Shown here in pieces: positions 53,946 to 63,286 of a stretch of DNA of 64,000 bases. This stretch comes from JANQRV01 sp964533785 (GTDB taxonomy: Bacteria > Bacteroidota > Bacteroidia > Chitinophagales > Saprospiraceae), in the NCBI GenBank assembly GCA_964533785.1, contig CAZHNG010000001.1, forward strand, positions 1-64,000, in the 5' to 3' direction. The notes beneath the pieces were generated by a model that saw only the letters and a list, made by a program, of their open reading frames with translations, had not been told where the DNA came from and did not search any database. How positions within the stretch are numbered: position 1 is the stretch's first letter; every line of letters begins with the position of its first letter. The translations under genes and the position numbers were made by a program.

Positions 53946-55439
53946 TTATTTCGTTAAAATTCTAAATTCTGTTCTACGGTTCATAGCCCTTCCTTCTTCT
54001 GTTTCATTAGTATCAACTGGTCGCGCTGAACCGTATCCTACGTACCTCAACCTTGATTCGTCAATACCTTTATCTGCCAGGTACTGGTAAACGGCTGCTG
54101 CGCGTTTTTGAGATAATTCAACATTGGATGATGCATCACCGCTATTGTCCGTATGTCCTGCTAATTCAACAGTCATACTGGAATTTGTTGTCATTAAATC
54201 GTAAAGATTGTCTAATTCGTAGCGAGACAAATCGGTCAGGTTAGCAGAACCCGTTTCAAAGAACACATAGTTGAAGCGCAATGAGGTATCTTGCGGACTA
54301 TCCATCTGCAGAACTCCTTGCACGGCCTCGTTGAACTCTTCCTTACGCTCTTCAACCTCAAAATCCAGTATTTCATCTTTAAGAGGATCGTAATCTTTGC
54401 CCCTCACATTCGAAAGATAGTAAGAACTTTGACTACTCAACCAATCTTCGTACTCGTCTTCCTCGACAATGCGAACTAACTTCTTCATACTGTAGTGCCC
54501 TCTACCACATAGCTCAGCACAAGCTAACTCAAAATTGAAGGTTTCCCACAATTGTAAATCGGGCTGTTCCGGATCAGGCTGCTGGTATTCAGGATACTTT
54601 CTTAACTCTTGGCGGTATTCTTCCGTTGTTTTGGAAGGAGTGAAAACAAAATAAGTTGGTAACCCGGGAATGGCATCCATTTTCACCCTGAAGTGTGGTA
54701 AATAGAAGTTATGAAGTACATCTTTCGCCGTGATACGAACCCGAACCTTTTTTCCTTTGGGTAGTACAATTTCGTTGACGTGGATGTCGTCTATGTTCTT
54801 TTTATCTTCCCAATTTTGTCCGAGTGGATTGGTCGCAGGATCGATCAAACGAAAATCTTTTTCCCCGATTAATCCATCAGGACCAGGATAACGTAACTCC
54901 CAAGCAAACTGGTACCCTGTTGCTTCAATTTCAATGTGCTCTTCTCCTGGTTTAATATCCGCCATTACCTCGTTCCAGGCATCTAGACCACCTATGACCA
55001 GGTAAGTCATAACAATGGCAGGGATACCCGTCCAAATGTATTCTACTAGATTATTGTGCGGTAGAAAAACAGCCTTACTACCGCGCTTAGCCCGGTACTT
55101 ATAGGCAAAATAGAAAAGTGCGATTTGGGTCAGGACGAACACAAAACCAGTACACAATAAAGTAATGTGAAATAAGCTGTCCAGGCTTCCTCCGTGCTCT
55201 GATGCAGCAGCGTGAGGGCCATATCCCAGCATGTAGTTTTTATAGTAGTAACCTGAGGCGAAAACGCCAATCAAAAAGAGAACCATAAAGACCATGGAAA
55301 AAAGACCTGCACGATTATTAGCAATTTCTTGCATTTCTTCTTCACCTCTGATCTTACTGGCAAGCTCAGTTACTTTACCAATCTGTACTGCAACTATGGC
55401 AATCAGTATCAGACTTAATGTTATGAGTAATGCAGTCAT
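53946..55439 (-). CDS. ctaC: cytochrome c oxidase subunit II fused to a C-terminal OmpA-like domain
   Basis: The 497-residue protein has membrane segments at about 2-20, 46-64, 88-112 and 133-152, then the periplasmic CuA domain. CuA ligands are all present: His243, Cys307, Glu309, Cys311, His315 and Met318. After a charged linker (about 325-385) a further domain at about 388-497 is of the OmpA C-terminal type: YVFFETGSANLT, GHTDNSG with Asp431, and Arg446 fifteen residues later, the two residues that hold diaminopimelate of peptidoglycan. So the oxidase may be tethered to the cell wall. The rest of the operon order is normal. Confidence 0.95.
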   Translation of the reverse strand: MTALLITLSLILIAIVAVQIGKVTELASKIRGEEEMQEIANNRAGLFSMVFMVLFLIGVFASGYYYKNYMLGYGPHAAASEHGGSLDSLFHITLLCTGFVFVLTQIALFYFAYKYRAKRGSKAVFLPHNNLVEYIWTGIPAIVMTYLVIGGLDAWNEVMADIKPGEEHIEIEATGYQFAWELRYPGPDGLIGEKDFRLIDPATNPLGQNWEDKKNIDDIHVNEIVLPKGKKVRVRITAKDVLHNFYLPHFRVKMDAIPGLPTYFVFTPSKTTEEYRQELRKYPEYQQPDPEQPDLQLWETFNFELACAELCGRGHYSMKKLVRIVEEDEYEDWLSSQSSYYLSNVRGKDYDPLKDEILDFEVEERKEEFNEAVQGVLQMDSPQDTSLRFNYVFFETGSANLTDLSRYELDNLYDLMTTNSSMTVELAGHTDNSGDASSNVELSQKRAAAVYQYLADKGIDESRLRYVGYGSARPVDTNETEEGRAMNRRTEFRILTK

Positions 55440-55547
55440 TATTTATTTCTTGTTTCTATTATTTTTTAATCTAAAATCCCTACAAAATTAAGGATCAATG
55501 TTTATTTCAGCTATACCACAAGGGCCTTCGACTTATTTAGAATCATT

Positions 55548-56837
55548 CTAATTAAAGGGCCAAACGCTGTGGTGTAAACTTTCCTTTAAGTATGGATCAC
55601 GCTCTGCCAACAACGGAGCTTTGCTCATGCGCCAAAATACAAAGTACATGAAGAAAGCAAGAAAGCCAAGCATTGTTCCAATCTCCAATAATCCGGGAAC
55701 GGAAAAACCAGCGACAAAACCTACCGCATGGCTAGCTGCCTCAGCAGCTCCGTGATCACCAGCGGCATGCTCCATGTGGCTCATGACTTCATGAGTAGTG
55801 TGGTAAACCCCCGGTTTGATCATCTGGAAAAAGTCCCACCAGTGACCAAAAAATACGACAATAGAAGCAAAAACCATCGTTCCGTATTTTCGCTTCGTAT
55901 CATTACGCATTAGAATAAAGAAAGGGGCCGCAAAGTTCAATACTAAATTCGTATAGAACAGAACCGGATAATTATCTATCCTGGTTTGAAAGTAAACGGT
56001 TTCCTCCCCTACATTTCCGTACCAGATCAACATATACTGTGAGAACCACAAATAGGTCCAGAAAATACTGATCGCAAACAGGTACTTTCCGAGGTCATGA
56101 AGGTGATTAGCCGTAACAACTTCTAAATAACCGAGTGACTTCAAATAAATAACCGTAATGATCGTCAAGGCCATAGCGGCTACAAACCAGCTTGCCCCCG
56201 TATACCAAGCGTAAAGCGTACTATACCAATGAGAATCGATGGACATTATCCACTGCCAGATCAAAGCAGCGCTCGCAAAACCTGCAATGGGTAAGAAAGC
56301 AGCCGCCCAAACCCGCATGGTATGGTGAAGACGGTAATCGTCGGTACCTTCGACATCCTCTTTGAGAGATAATTGTCTTAATCTTATAGCAAACAAGATC
56401 CACACTCCCATTATGATTATCGTACCGAAGGTGTACCAACTTTTGTTTAAAAATGCAGACTTGTGCTGGAGAATCGGATCCTCCGCAACTGTCGCTGCAT
56501 CGTTCCAGTGATACAAATGATGGCCGTGTGTCCAAAGACCAGCTGCCAAGACTAACAAAAGTAGGGCTCCTGGTATTAAAAACAAAGAATAAGCCTCCCA
56601 CACCCGCTTCACTACCGTATGCCATCCTGACCATGCTGTTATAAAAGCAGATAGGATAAATAAAGAAATAAAAGCTATTCCGGTAAAGAACACCGTATTG
56701 TGTAAATAATTGGACCAAAACCGGGAGTGGAGCGCATCATCTGTAAAGAAAGTAACTCCTAAGCATAACAATCCCAGGATCATGAAAGCTAAGAGGACTG
56801 TCTTTTGTCTGGCTGTAAAGCTAAACTGGTTCATCAA
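55548..56837 (-). CDS. actF: Alternative Complex III subunit ActF (NrfD-like quinol-binding membrane subunit)
   Basis: ActF is a membrane subunit of the quinol:cytochrome c/acceptor oxidoreductase ACIII. The 429-residue protein has about ten membrane helices and is a relative of ActC and NrfD. Seen segments include LHHTMRVWAAAFLPIAGFASAALIWQWIMSIDSHWYST, HDLGKYLFAISIFWTYLWFSQYMLIWYGN and a C-terminal YFVFWRMSKAPLLAERDPYLKESLHH. It precedes oxidase subunit II by 108 bases and follows the ActE lipocytochrome by 99 bases, the usual place for this subunit. Confidence 0.92.
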   Translation of the reverse strand: MMNQFSFTARQKTVLLAFMILGLLCLGVTFFTDDALHSRFWSNYLHNTVFFTGIAFISLFILSAFITAWSGWHTVVKRVWEAYSLFLIPGALLLLVLAAGLWTHGHHLYHWNDAATVAEDPILQHKSAFLNKSWYTFGTIIIMGVWILFAIRLRQLSLKEDVEGTDDYRLHHTMRVWAAAFLPIAGFASAALIWQWIMSIDSHWYSTLYAWYTGASWFVAAMALTIITVIYLKSLGYLEVVTANHLHDLGKYLFAISIFWTYLWFSQYMLIWYGNVGEETVYFQTRIDNYPVLFYTNLVLNFAAPFFILMRNDTKRKYGTMVFASIVVFFGHWWDFFQMIKPGVYHTTHEVMSHMEHAAGDHGAAEAASHAVGFVAGFSVPGLLEIGTMLGFLAFFMYFVFWRMSKAPLLAERDPYLKESLHHSVWPFN

Positions 56838-56936
56838 ATATTGCTATTTATGAGATGGTGACAACACTCTAAAAAGTGCTGTCGAATTTATGTTTTTATT
56901 CTACGATCCAATGTAACCCGGATCACAAAAGAAAAA

Positions 56937-57824
56937 TTAGTGTTGAGATCCGGATCCATGATCATCCGACTGATGATCACCTTCCGTAGTATTTTCGTGG
57001 GGAACTTCTTCAACGACGTTCTGCACAGCGGCGGTTTGCTTGATCATCGCCATAGGCGTACCGAAAGATTCATTTAAAGTATTCACATTAGCATCGTACT
57101 CCGTTCCTGTTTCGTCGGCCTGCAATGCTCTGATGTAGTGGATCACATTCCATCTTTCTTCGTAGGATAATTTATCTTTGTAAGCACCCATAACGTTCTT
57201 ACCGTACATAATGGCGTGGTAATAACGTCCGTTTGAAGCGGTCAGCAAATCACCGATCAAGAAATTGGCAGGTTGTGCCGGATAAGCTGCGTTAGGATTG
57301 TCTTCACTTACGATATAACCGACACCATCCCCTTTCTCTCCGTGACAAATACCGCAAAAGATATCGTACAGTTCCTTACCCTTGGCTAAGCCTTCTTCTG
57401 TAATGGGGAAAGGATTGTCGATCAATTCTTCCGTAGCACGAGTTCTTTCTTCCTCAGTATCTTCATAATGATAAGGTACACTACCGTTTACGGGAACAGC
57501 AATTTCATTAACCGAACGCTCTCCACGTAAGGTAGCCATCATGGTTTCCGCCTGATTGGGATCAGTATGTCTTACACCAGCGTAACCCCGGGGGACAGTA
57601 CCATGTACCGGTTCACCAGGAATGGATAAAGTTTTCAGATCAACTTTGCTATCCTCATCCCAGGTGTTCAAACCATATTTCGTGTACACGTTAGCCTCGT
57701 AGGCTATCGAATGAGCCATATCCGGCATATATTCACTTCCGGTGAAATTTCCTTCCGCCGGTGAACACGCATACAATGATAAAGCGAATAGAACCGCAAC
57801 CAAATACTGCTTAATCTTTATCAT
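56937..57824 (-). CDS. actE: ACIII subunit ActE (monoheme cytochrome c lipoprotein)
   Basis: The 295-residue protein has a lipobox (LYAC, Cys20) and one heme c site, CGICH (157-161), in a class I-type cytochrome domain with the distal methionine in KNVMGAYKDKLSYEERW. A long N-terminal extension links the lipid anchor to the cytochrome, and the C-terminus is rich in His, Asp and Glu. It passes electrons from the pentaheme ActA toward the oxidase CuA site. It follows ActD by 59 bases. Confidence 0.93.
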   Translation of the reverse strand: MIKIKQYLVAVLFALSLYACSPAEGNFTGSEYMPDMAHSIAYEANVYTKYGLNTWDEDSKVDLKTLSIPGEPVHGTVPRGYAGVRHTDPNQAETMMATLRGERSVNEIAVPVNGSVPYHYEDTEEERTRATEELIDNPFPITEEGLAKGKELYDIFCGICHGEKGDGVGYIVSEDNPNAAYPAQPANFLIGDLLTASNGRYYHAIMYGKNVMGAYKDKLSYEERWNVIHYIRALQADETGTEYDANVNTLNESFGTPMAMIKQTAAVQNVVEEVPHENTTEGDHQSDDHGSGSQH

Positions 57825-57883
57825 GAAAATCTTTTATTTTAAAATCAAATCCCAAATTCTATTTTCGGGAATCAAAAAATATT

Positions 57884-58414
57884 CTAAATAGCTTTGACAT
57901 TAGTTTCTACAGCTCCGGTAGTCGTAAGAAAATCTTTCAGACTGTCTTTATCCTCCTCTGCAGAATCTGAAACATCAAACGCCATACAAAACTTATCATC
58001 AGTAATTCTTTCGTCCAAAGTGGGATTTTTCACCCCCGGCCACAGCCCATTGACGGTATAAAAAGTAACCACCATCCCTACGGATGCGAATAATACGGTT
58101 ACCTCGAAAGTAATGGGTATAAACGCGGGTACCGACCAGTAAGGTTTCCCCCCAAAAATGATTGGCCAGTCCCGGGTAAATACCCAGGTCATGAATAAAA
58201 ATGCAGTCAGCGTACCGATCATTCCGTAGACAAAGCCTGCAATATGCAACCTACTTTCAGACAATTCCATCGCCTCCTCCAACCCGTGAACGGGAAAAGG
58301 AGTGTAAACTTCATCGATCTCAAGGTGATCCGCTTTGGCCTTTTTAATTGCACGAAGTAATACTTCTTCATCTTCATACAATCCGTAGAGCACTGTTTTA
58401 TTATATTTTCTCAT
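57884..58414 (-). CDS. actD: ACIII subunit ActD (DUF3341)
   Basis: The 176-residue protein has the DUF3341 pattern: VLYGLYEDEEVLLRAIKKAK at the start, YTPFPVHGLEEAM, and two membrane helices (about 53-75 and 96-120), the second after PYWSVPAFIPITFE. It is a structural subunit of ACIII without cofactors. It is between ActC (28 bases) and ActE in the conserved order. Confidence 0.93.
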   Translation of the reverse strand: MRKYNKTVLYGLYEDEEVLLRAIKKAKADHLEIDEVYTPFPVHGLEEAMELSESRLHIAGFVYGMIGTLTAFLFMTWVFTRDWPIIFGGKPYWSVPAFIPITFEVTVLFASVGMVVTFYTVNGLWPGVKNPTLDERITDDKFCMAFDVSDSAEEDKDSLKDFLTTTGAVETNVKAI

Positions 58415-58442
58415 AATCCGAGAGCTAATGTTACATTATTAA

Positions 58443-59897
58443 TTAATGATCGCTACCTTCTTTTTCAATGATCCTGGCAGCTTCCTCCGCAGTCTCCATA
58501 CCATTTTCTTCATGGTGGTGATGCTGAGCATCAGGGCCGACATATTGATCACCTGCTGTTTTCAGAATACTTTTAATTTCAGCAACGGCCACAACCGGAG
58601 CTACTCTGGTAAATATCAAATAAAGCAATGAGAAGAAACCGATCGTTCCGACAAAAATACCGATCTCCACCCAGGTGGGGGTATAGTAACTCCAACTTGA
58701 TGGTAAGTAATCCCTTGCCAGGGTCGTTGCAATAATTACGAATCTTTCAAACCACATTCCAATGTTCACAAAAATGGAAAGTAAGAATGTAATGAACAGG
58801 TTTCTACGGAATTTTCTGAACCAGAAAATCTGTGGTGAAATAACATTACAGGTCATCATACCCACGTACGACCACCAGTATGGTCCGAGTACCCTATTGT
58901 AAAAAGCATATTGTTCATACAAATAACCAGAATACCAGGCGATAAATAATTCCGTCAAATAGGCGACCCCTACGATCGTTCCGGTCAGTAATATGACTTT
59001 ATTCATACTATCGATGTGCTCGATAGTTATATATTCTTCGAGTTTTAAGATCTTTCGGGTTATCAGCATCAGGGTTAATACCATGGCAAAACCGGAGAAG
59101 ATCGCTCCCGCAACAAAATAGGGTGGGAAAATGGTAGTGTGCCATCCCGGGATTACTGATGTGGCGAAGTCAAAAGATACAATAGTGTGTACTGAAAGTA
59201 CCAGTGGCGTAGCAAGACCTGCCAATACCAGGGATAAACTTTCCCATCTTTGCCAGTGCTTTGCGGAACCGGTCCAGCCGAAAGAAACAACATTGTAGAT
59301 TCTTTTGCGGATACCTTTCGCCCGGTCTCTGATAGTCGCAAAATCAGGCACTAAACCAGTATACCAGAACAAAAGAGACACAGTAAAGTAAGTCGAGATA
59401 GCGAATACATCCCACAAAAGCGGAGAGTTAAAATTCACCCAAAGCGGACCTCTTGTGTTGGGATAAGGGAAAATAAAAAAGGCCAGCCAGATTCGTCCCA
59501 TGTGAATCAACGGGAATAAACCTGCACACATTACGGCGAAAATGGTCATCGCCTCAGCAGCACGGTTAACCCCTGTACGCCATTTCTGTCTGAATAACAA
59601 GAGAATGGCGGAGATTAAGGTACCCGCGTGACCAATACCAATCCACCAAACGAAGTTGGTGATATCCCAGGCCCAGCCAATAGTCTTGTTCGCTCCCCAT
59701 GTTCCAATACCAAACCAAATAGTCCATGCTATGCAGAAAAATAACAATCCGGTCAAACCTGCCGCCGACATAAAAGCTATGATCCACGCAAAAGAAGGCG
59801 CTTTTTCAGTAGGCGAACAAATATCTTCCGTGATATCGTGATATGTCTTATTCCCTTTTACGAGTGGAGGTCTAATTGACGAAATCGGTGCACTCAT
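58443..59897 (-). CDS. actC: ACIII subunit ActC (NrfD/PsrC-like integral membrane subunit)
   Basis: ActC is the main quinol-binding membrane subunit. The 484-residue protein has about ten helices, starting AFMSAAGLTGLLFFCIAWTIWFGIGTWG and including ITNFVWWIGIGHAGTLISAILLLFRQKWR and VHTIVSFDFATSVIPGWHTTIFPPYFVAGAIFSG. These segments are typical of NrfD-like quinol sites (DFA..pgWHtTIFPPYFVAGAI). The C-terminal tail is His-rich. It is preceded by ActB with 31 bases between and followed by ActD after 28. Confidence 0.95.
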   Translation of the reverse strand: MSAPISSIRPPLVKGNKTYHDITEDICSPTEKAPSFAWIIAFMSAAGLTGLLFFCIAWTIWFGIGTWGANKTIGWAWDITNFVWWIGIGHAGTLISAILLLFRQKWRTGVNRAAEAMTIFAVMCAGLFPLIHMGRIWLAFFIFPYPNTRGPLWVNFNSPLLWDVFAISTYFTVSLLFWYTGLVPDFATIRDRAKGIRKRIYNVVSFGWTGSAKHWQRWESLSLVLAGLATPLVLSVHTIVSFDFATSVIPGWHTTIFPPYFVAGAIFSGFAMVLTLMLITRKILKLEEYITIEHIDSMNKVILLTGTIVGVAYLTELFIAWYSGYLYEQYAFYNRVLGPYWWSYVGMMTCNVISPQIFWFRKFRRNLFITFLLSIFVNIGMWFERFVIIATTLARDYLPSSWSYYTPTWVEIGIFVGTIGFFSLLYLIFTRVAPVVAVAEIKSILKTAGDQYVGPDAQHHHHEENGMETAEEAARIIEKEGSDH

Positions 59898-59928
59898 ATA
59901 TTGTAATTTATACTATTATATTTTTCAA

Positions 59929-62900
59929 TTAAACTAATTCTTCGTCTCTGTTATTCACCTTAGCCGCGTAATAAACAGATGGACGTGTGTTGATCTCTTC
60001 TAATACCAGATAGTTCAGAGGATTCTTCATTCTTTCAGCCAGTTCCTCATTCTGGTTATTGCCATCGCCAAAGACGATTGCACCGGTAGGACAAGCAGTT
60101 TGACATGCCGTTTTCACATCGGCGTCACGTAAAGCTCTTTGTTCACTTTTCGCTATTAGCTTACCTTCCTGAATTCGCTGTACGCAGAAGCTGCATTTTT
60201 CAATAACCCCTCTTGATCTTACCGTTACGTCAGGATTTAAGACCATCCGGGTCAGGTTGTCAGCCCCGAAAGGCAATTCTTCTCCATTTACAGTATACTC
60301 ATTAGCAGGGAAGATATCCGCTGTCGTATAGTCTAACCAGTTGAACCTTCTAACTTTGTAGGGACAGTTGTTGGCACAGTAACGTGTACCAATACAACGG
60401 TTATAGGTCATTTGATTTAAACCTTCGGAGCTGTGATTGGTAGCTGCAACCGGGCAGACGTTTTCGCAGGGTGCGTTATCACAGTGCTGACACATCATCG
60501 GCTGATAAACCACATTGGGATTTTCATAGTCTCCATAGTAGTAGCGATCAATCCTCAACCAGGTCATCTCATGGTGCCTTGCGACTTCCGTTCTACCAAC
60601 GACCGGCACATTATTTTCTGCTACACAAGCCACCTGGCAAGCTCCGCAACCGATACATGCATTCAAGTCTACATGCATGTTCCAGTGGTGGCCTTGCTCG
60701 TATATGTACTCCTTATATTCTTCGTAGGGATAAATCGTATGGGAGTTTAGCTTTTCTGCTTCTGCCCGCTTTTCCTCAATATGGTGTACCAATTCATCGA
60801 GGTCTTCTACTTTCCCTTGATAAATGATGGAGCGATCTACCAAACCACCCTGGAAACCATCGTCATTAAATGGATCAGAAAGTGGGTTGATGACTTTTTC
60901 ATCCACATTAATGGTTTCCCCCTTCTTATTTTCACCTTCTACTCCCATCGTATGATGGTACTGAACGCTTGGCAGCAATTCAGTATCTCCAGTTTTCCGG
61001 ACATTCGCGACGGAAGCATAATACTGAGTGTTCCCATTATCGTCGATGCTCAACCAGGGATAAACATTTACACCAATGTCTGATCCCATTTCTTGCCCCC
61101 GAAGACCAGTGTGTTTCCTACCGTAACCGATAGCGAGTGCTAACGTATCTTGTAATAAACCAAATTGACGTACTACGGTACATTTTTCTGCAATCCCGTT
61201 GACGTCAAGATTTACCTGGTCTGCCTCACCGTATATTTCACGGTTATTCAAATCCTGAAAAGCCTGGAATTTATTTCCACCGTCCCAGCTGATCGGTATG
61301 GCGAGGTAGTTACCCCAAACACAACGGTTGATCGGATCCGGCATTTCCTGCAACCAGGGATTATTGGCGTATTGTCCGCCTCCCATGTTTACCGTCTCGT
61401 AGAATACGATCTCCATGCCGGTGTTGGACGGGTTGCGTACCTTTTTAGCCGCGATTTGGACGTTACCGGCAAATTCTACCGTCATGGGTTCCTGCTCGAT
61501 AACAAATACTCCGTCGTGCAACGCTGAGTCCCAGAAAGACTGGAAAGTAACAAATTCATTTTGCGCGGGAAAAGCAAAGGTTTCCCAATTAGCTTTTAGG
61601 TATTCGAAATATGGCTGATCACTTCCTGTATCCAGGTTTTCGCTACCCGCCCAACGCAGTAAGGTTTCTTCAGTTTGACGAGTATTAAAAAGCGGCGCAA
61701 TGGTAGGCTGAATCAAACTATACTCACCGCGCTTGGGTTCTACATCTCCCCAGCTTTCAAGGAAATGATGGGTAGGTGCTGCGTAATCACACAAGAGTGT
61801 GGTCTCATTAGGTACCGTTGAAAAAGAAATCTTCATCGGTACTTTGCCCATCGCATCGGCAAATTGATCAGCACCCGGAATATCATAAGCCGGATTAGCA
61901 CCATCCATAACGAAGAGATAATCTACTCTTCCGGCATTCATTTCAGTGATCAGATCCTGAACCTCTTTATCGGTTCCCTTGCGTTGGTGAGAAGCATGTG
62001 AAAAGTCGAGGGTTTCTCCGTAATTGCCCAATAAATTATTGATCGCATTGACGATGGTTTGCTCACCGATATTATTGGAGCCGGAGACCACGAGTGATTT
62101 TCCGGAGTTCTCCGCAAGTTCACGAGCTACTTTACGAATTTTATCTACTTTACTCTGATCTTCCAGTTTTGGTCCGCCGCTGATCTGCTCTCCTCCTAGT
62201 ACCCGAGCCACTTCATTGTACAGAACAATGACCGCTGCTCCTTGCTCGGAAGGCTTTACCAAAATGCGGTTATCGGCATTAGATCCCGTAAGACTCATGT
62301 GGGTTTCGATCTGAACATGACGGGACAGTTTTGCTTCTTTAGGATTCTTGATTTTCCGGTTGGTTGCGTACTGAGCTGCAAATTCTACCGGCGAGATCCA
62401 GGTACCAAGGAAGTCAGCATCCAAAGAAACGATCACTTCCGCTTTATCAAAACGGTAGCCGGGAATCGCTTTCACCCCAAAACATTCTTCGTTCGCCTGC
62501 AACATCGCAGCACTGGATACGGGATCATAGGTAATGACCTGTGTATTGGGATATTTGGCGATAAACTCTTCCAATACCTTATTGAAAGTCGGGCTCATGT
62601 TAGTATTGGTAACAATGCGAATTTGTGCATCGACACCCAATTTCCCAGTGACGGCATTATCTAATCCTTCCCATCCCAGACCTTCATCACGTGATCTGGG
62701 CATGTCAATATCACCATCCTCAATTTTGGCAGGCCCCGTAATTCTGCTGGTATCATATAAACTCAATACACTGGCCTGAGCACGGGCACTAGTTCCCCCT
62801 TTGGTAACCGAGGACAAACTGTTACCTTCGATTTTAATAGGCCTTCCTTCTCTTGTTTTTACAAGAATAGAACAGTAATCACCACCTTGTACAAAAGAAG

Positions 62901-63192
62901 AGGCATAGTAAGTAGCGACCCCAGGAACGATCTGATCCGGTTTAACCACATAAGGTATAGCCCTTTTCAGTGGGATCTCACAGCTTGACGCTACGGTAGC
63001 AGCTCCCAAACCGAATCCCAAATACTTGAGAAAATCTCTCCGGGAACTTTCTACACCCAGTGTTTTTTCGTTTGTTAATTGTTTATGCAGCGGCTCAGCA
63101 TTCAGTTCTTGTTCTCTAAGCTCTTGGTAGGCAGGATCGTTGTTCAGTTGTTCAACTCCTACCCAAACACCTTTTTTCTGCTTTATATTCAT
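59929..63192 (-). CDS. actB: ACIII subunit ActB (molybdopterin-like/iron-sulfur subunit with Tat signal)
   Basis: The 1087-residue protein combines a catalytic-type (molybdopterin-oxidoreductase-like) part and a ferredoxin part. A twin-arginine motif (SSRRDFLK, Arg51-Arg52) lies after a long leader, as usual for 'TAT-variant-translocated' ActB. The C-terminal part carries four cysteine clusters: CIGCGACQVAC, CQHCDNAPCENVC, CIGTRYCANNC and CSFCVQRI...CQTACPTGA, for 3Fe-4S/4Fe-4S centres. In this family the N-terminal part no longer binds molybdenum. It feeds electrons from quinol to the heme subunits. ActA overlaps in operon order just upstream (94 bases). Confidence 0.96.
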   Translation of the reverse strand: MNIKQKKGVWVGVEQLNNDPAYQELREQELNAEPLHKQLTNEKTLGVESSRRDFLKYLGFGLGAATVASSCEIPLKRAIPYVVKPDQIVPGVATYYASSFVQGGDYCSILVKTREGRPIKIEGNSLSSVTKGGTSARAQASVLSLYDTSRITGPAKIEDGDIDMPRSRDEGLGWEGLDNAVTGKLGVDAQIRIVTNTNMSPTFNKVLEEFIAKYPNTQVITYDPVSSAAMLQANEECFGVKAIPGYRFDKAEVIVSLDADFLGTWISPVEFAAQYATNRKIKNPKEAKLSRHVQIETHMSLTGSNADNRILVKPSEQGAAVIVLYNEVARVLGGEQISGGPKLEDQSKVDKIRKVARELAENSGKSLVVSGSNNIGEQTIVNAINNLLGNYGETLDFSHASHQRKGTDKEVQDLITEMNAGRVDYLFVMDGANPAYDIPGADQFADAMGKVPMKISFSTVPNETTLLCDYAAPTHHFLESWGDVEPKRGEYSLIQPTIAPLFNTRQTEETLLRWAGSENLDTGSDQPYFEYLKANWETFAFPAQNEFVTFQSFWDSALHDGVFVIEQEPMTVEFAGNVQIAAKKVRNPSNTGMEIVFYETVNMGGGQYANNPWLQEMPDPINRCVWGNYLAIPISWDGGNKFQAFQDLNNREIYGEADQVNLDVNGIAEKCTVVRQFGLLQDTLALAIGYGRKHTGLRGQEMGSDIGVNVYPWLSIDDNGNTQYYASVANVRKTGDTELLPSVQYHHTMGVEGENKKGETINVDEKVINPLSDPFNDDGFQGGLVDRSIIYQGKVEDLDELVHHIEEKRAEAEKLNSHTIYPYEEYKEYIYEQGHHWNMHVDLNACIGCGACQVACVAENNVPVVGRTEVARHHEMTWLRIDRYYYGDYENPNVVYQPMMCQHCDNAPCENVCPVAATNHSSEGLNQMTYNRCIGTRYCANNCPYKVRRFNWLDYTTADIFPANEYTVNGEELPFGADNLTRMVLNPDVTVRSRGVIEKCSFCVQRIQEGKLIAKSEQRALRDADVKTACQTACPTGAIVFGDGNNQNEELAERMKNPLNYLVLEEINTRPSVYYAAKVNNRDEELV

Positions 63193-63286
63193 TGATACTA
63201 TAGTATTTATGGATATATTATATTTCGGGTACGAAGGTATAAAATTTATAAAACCTTCAAATCCCTTTTATTTCTTCAATTTATTC

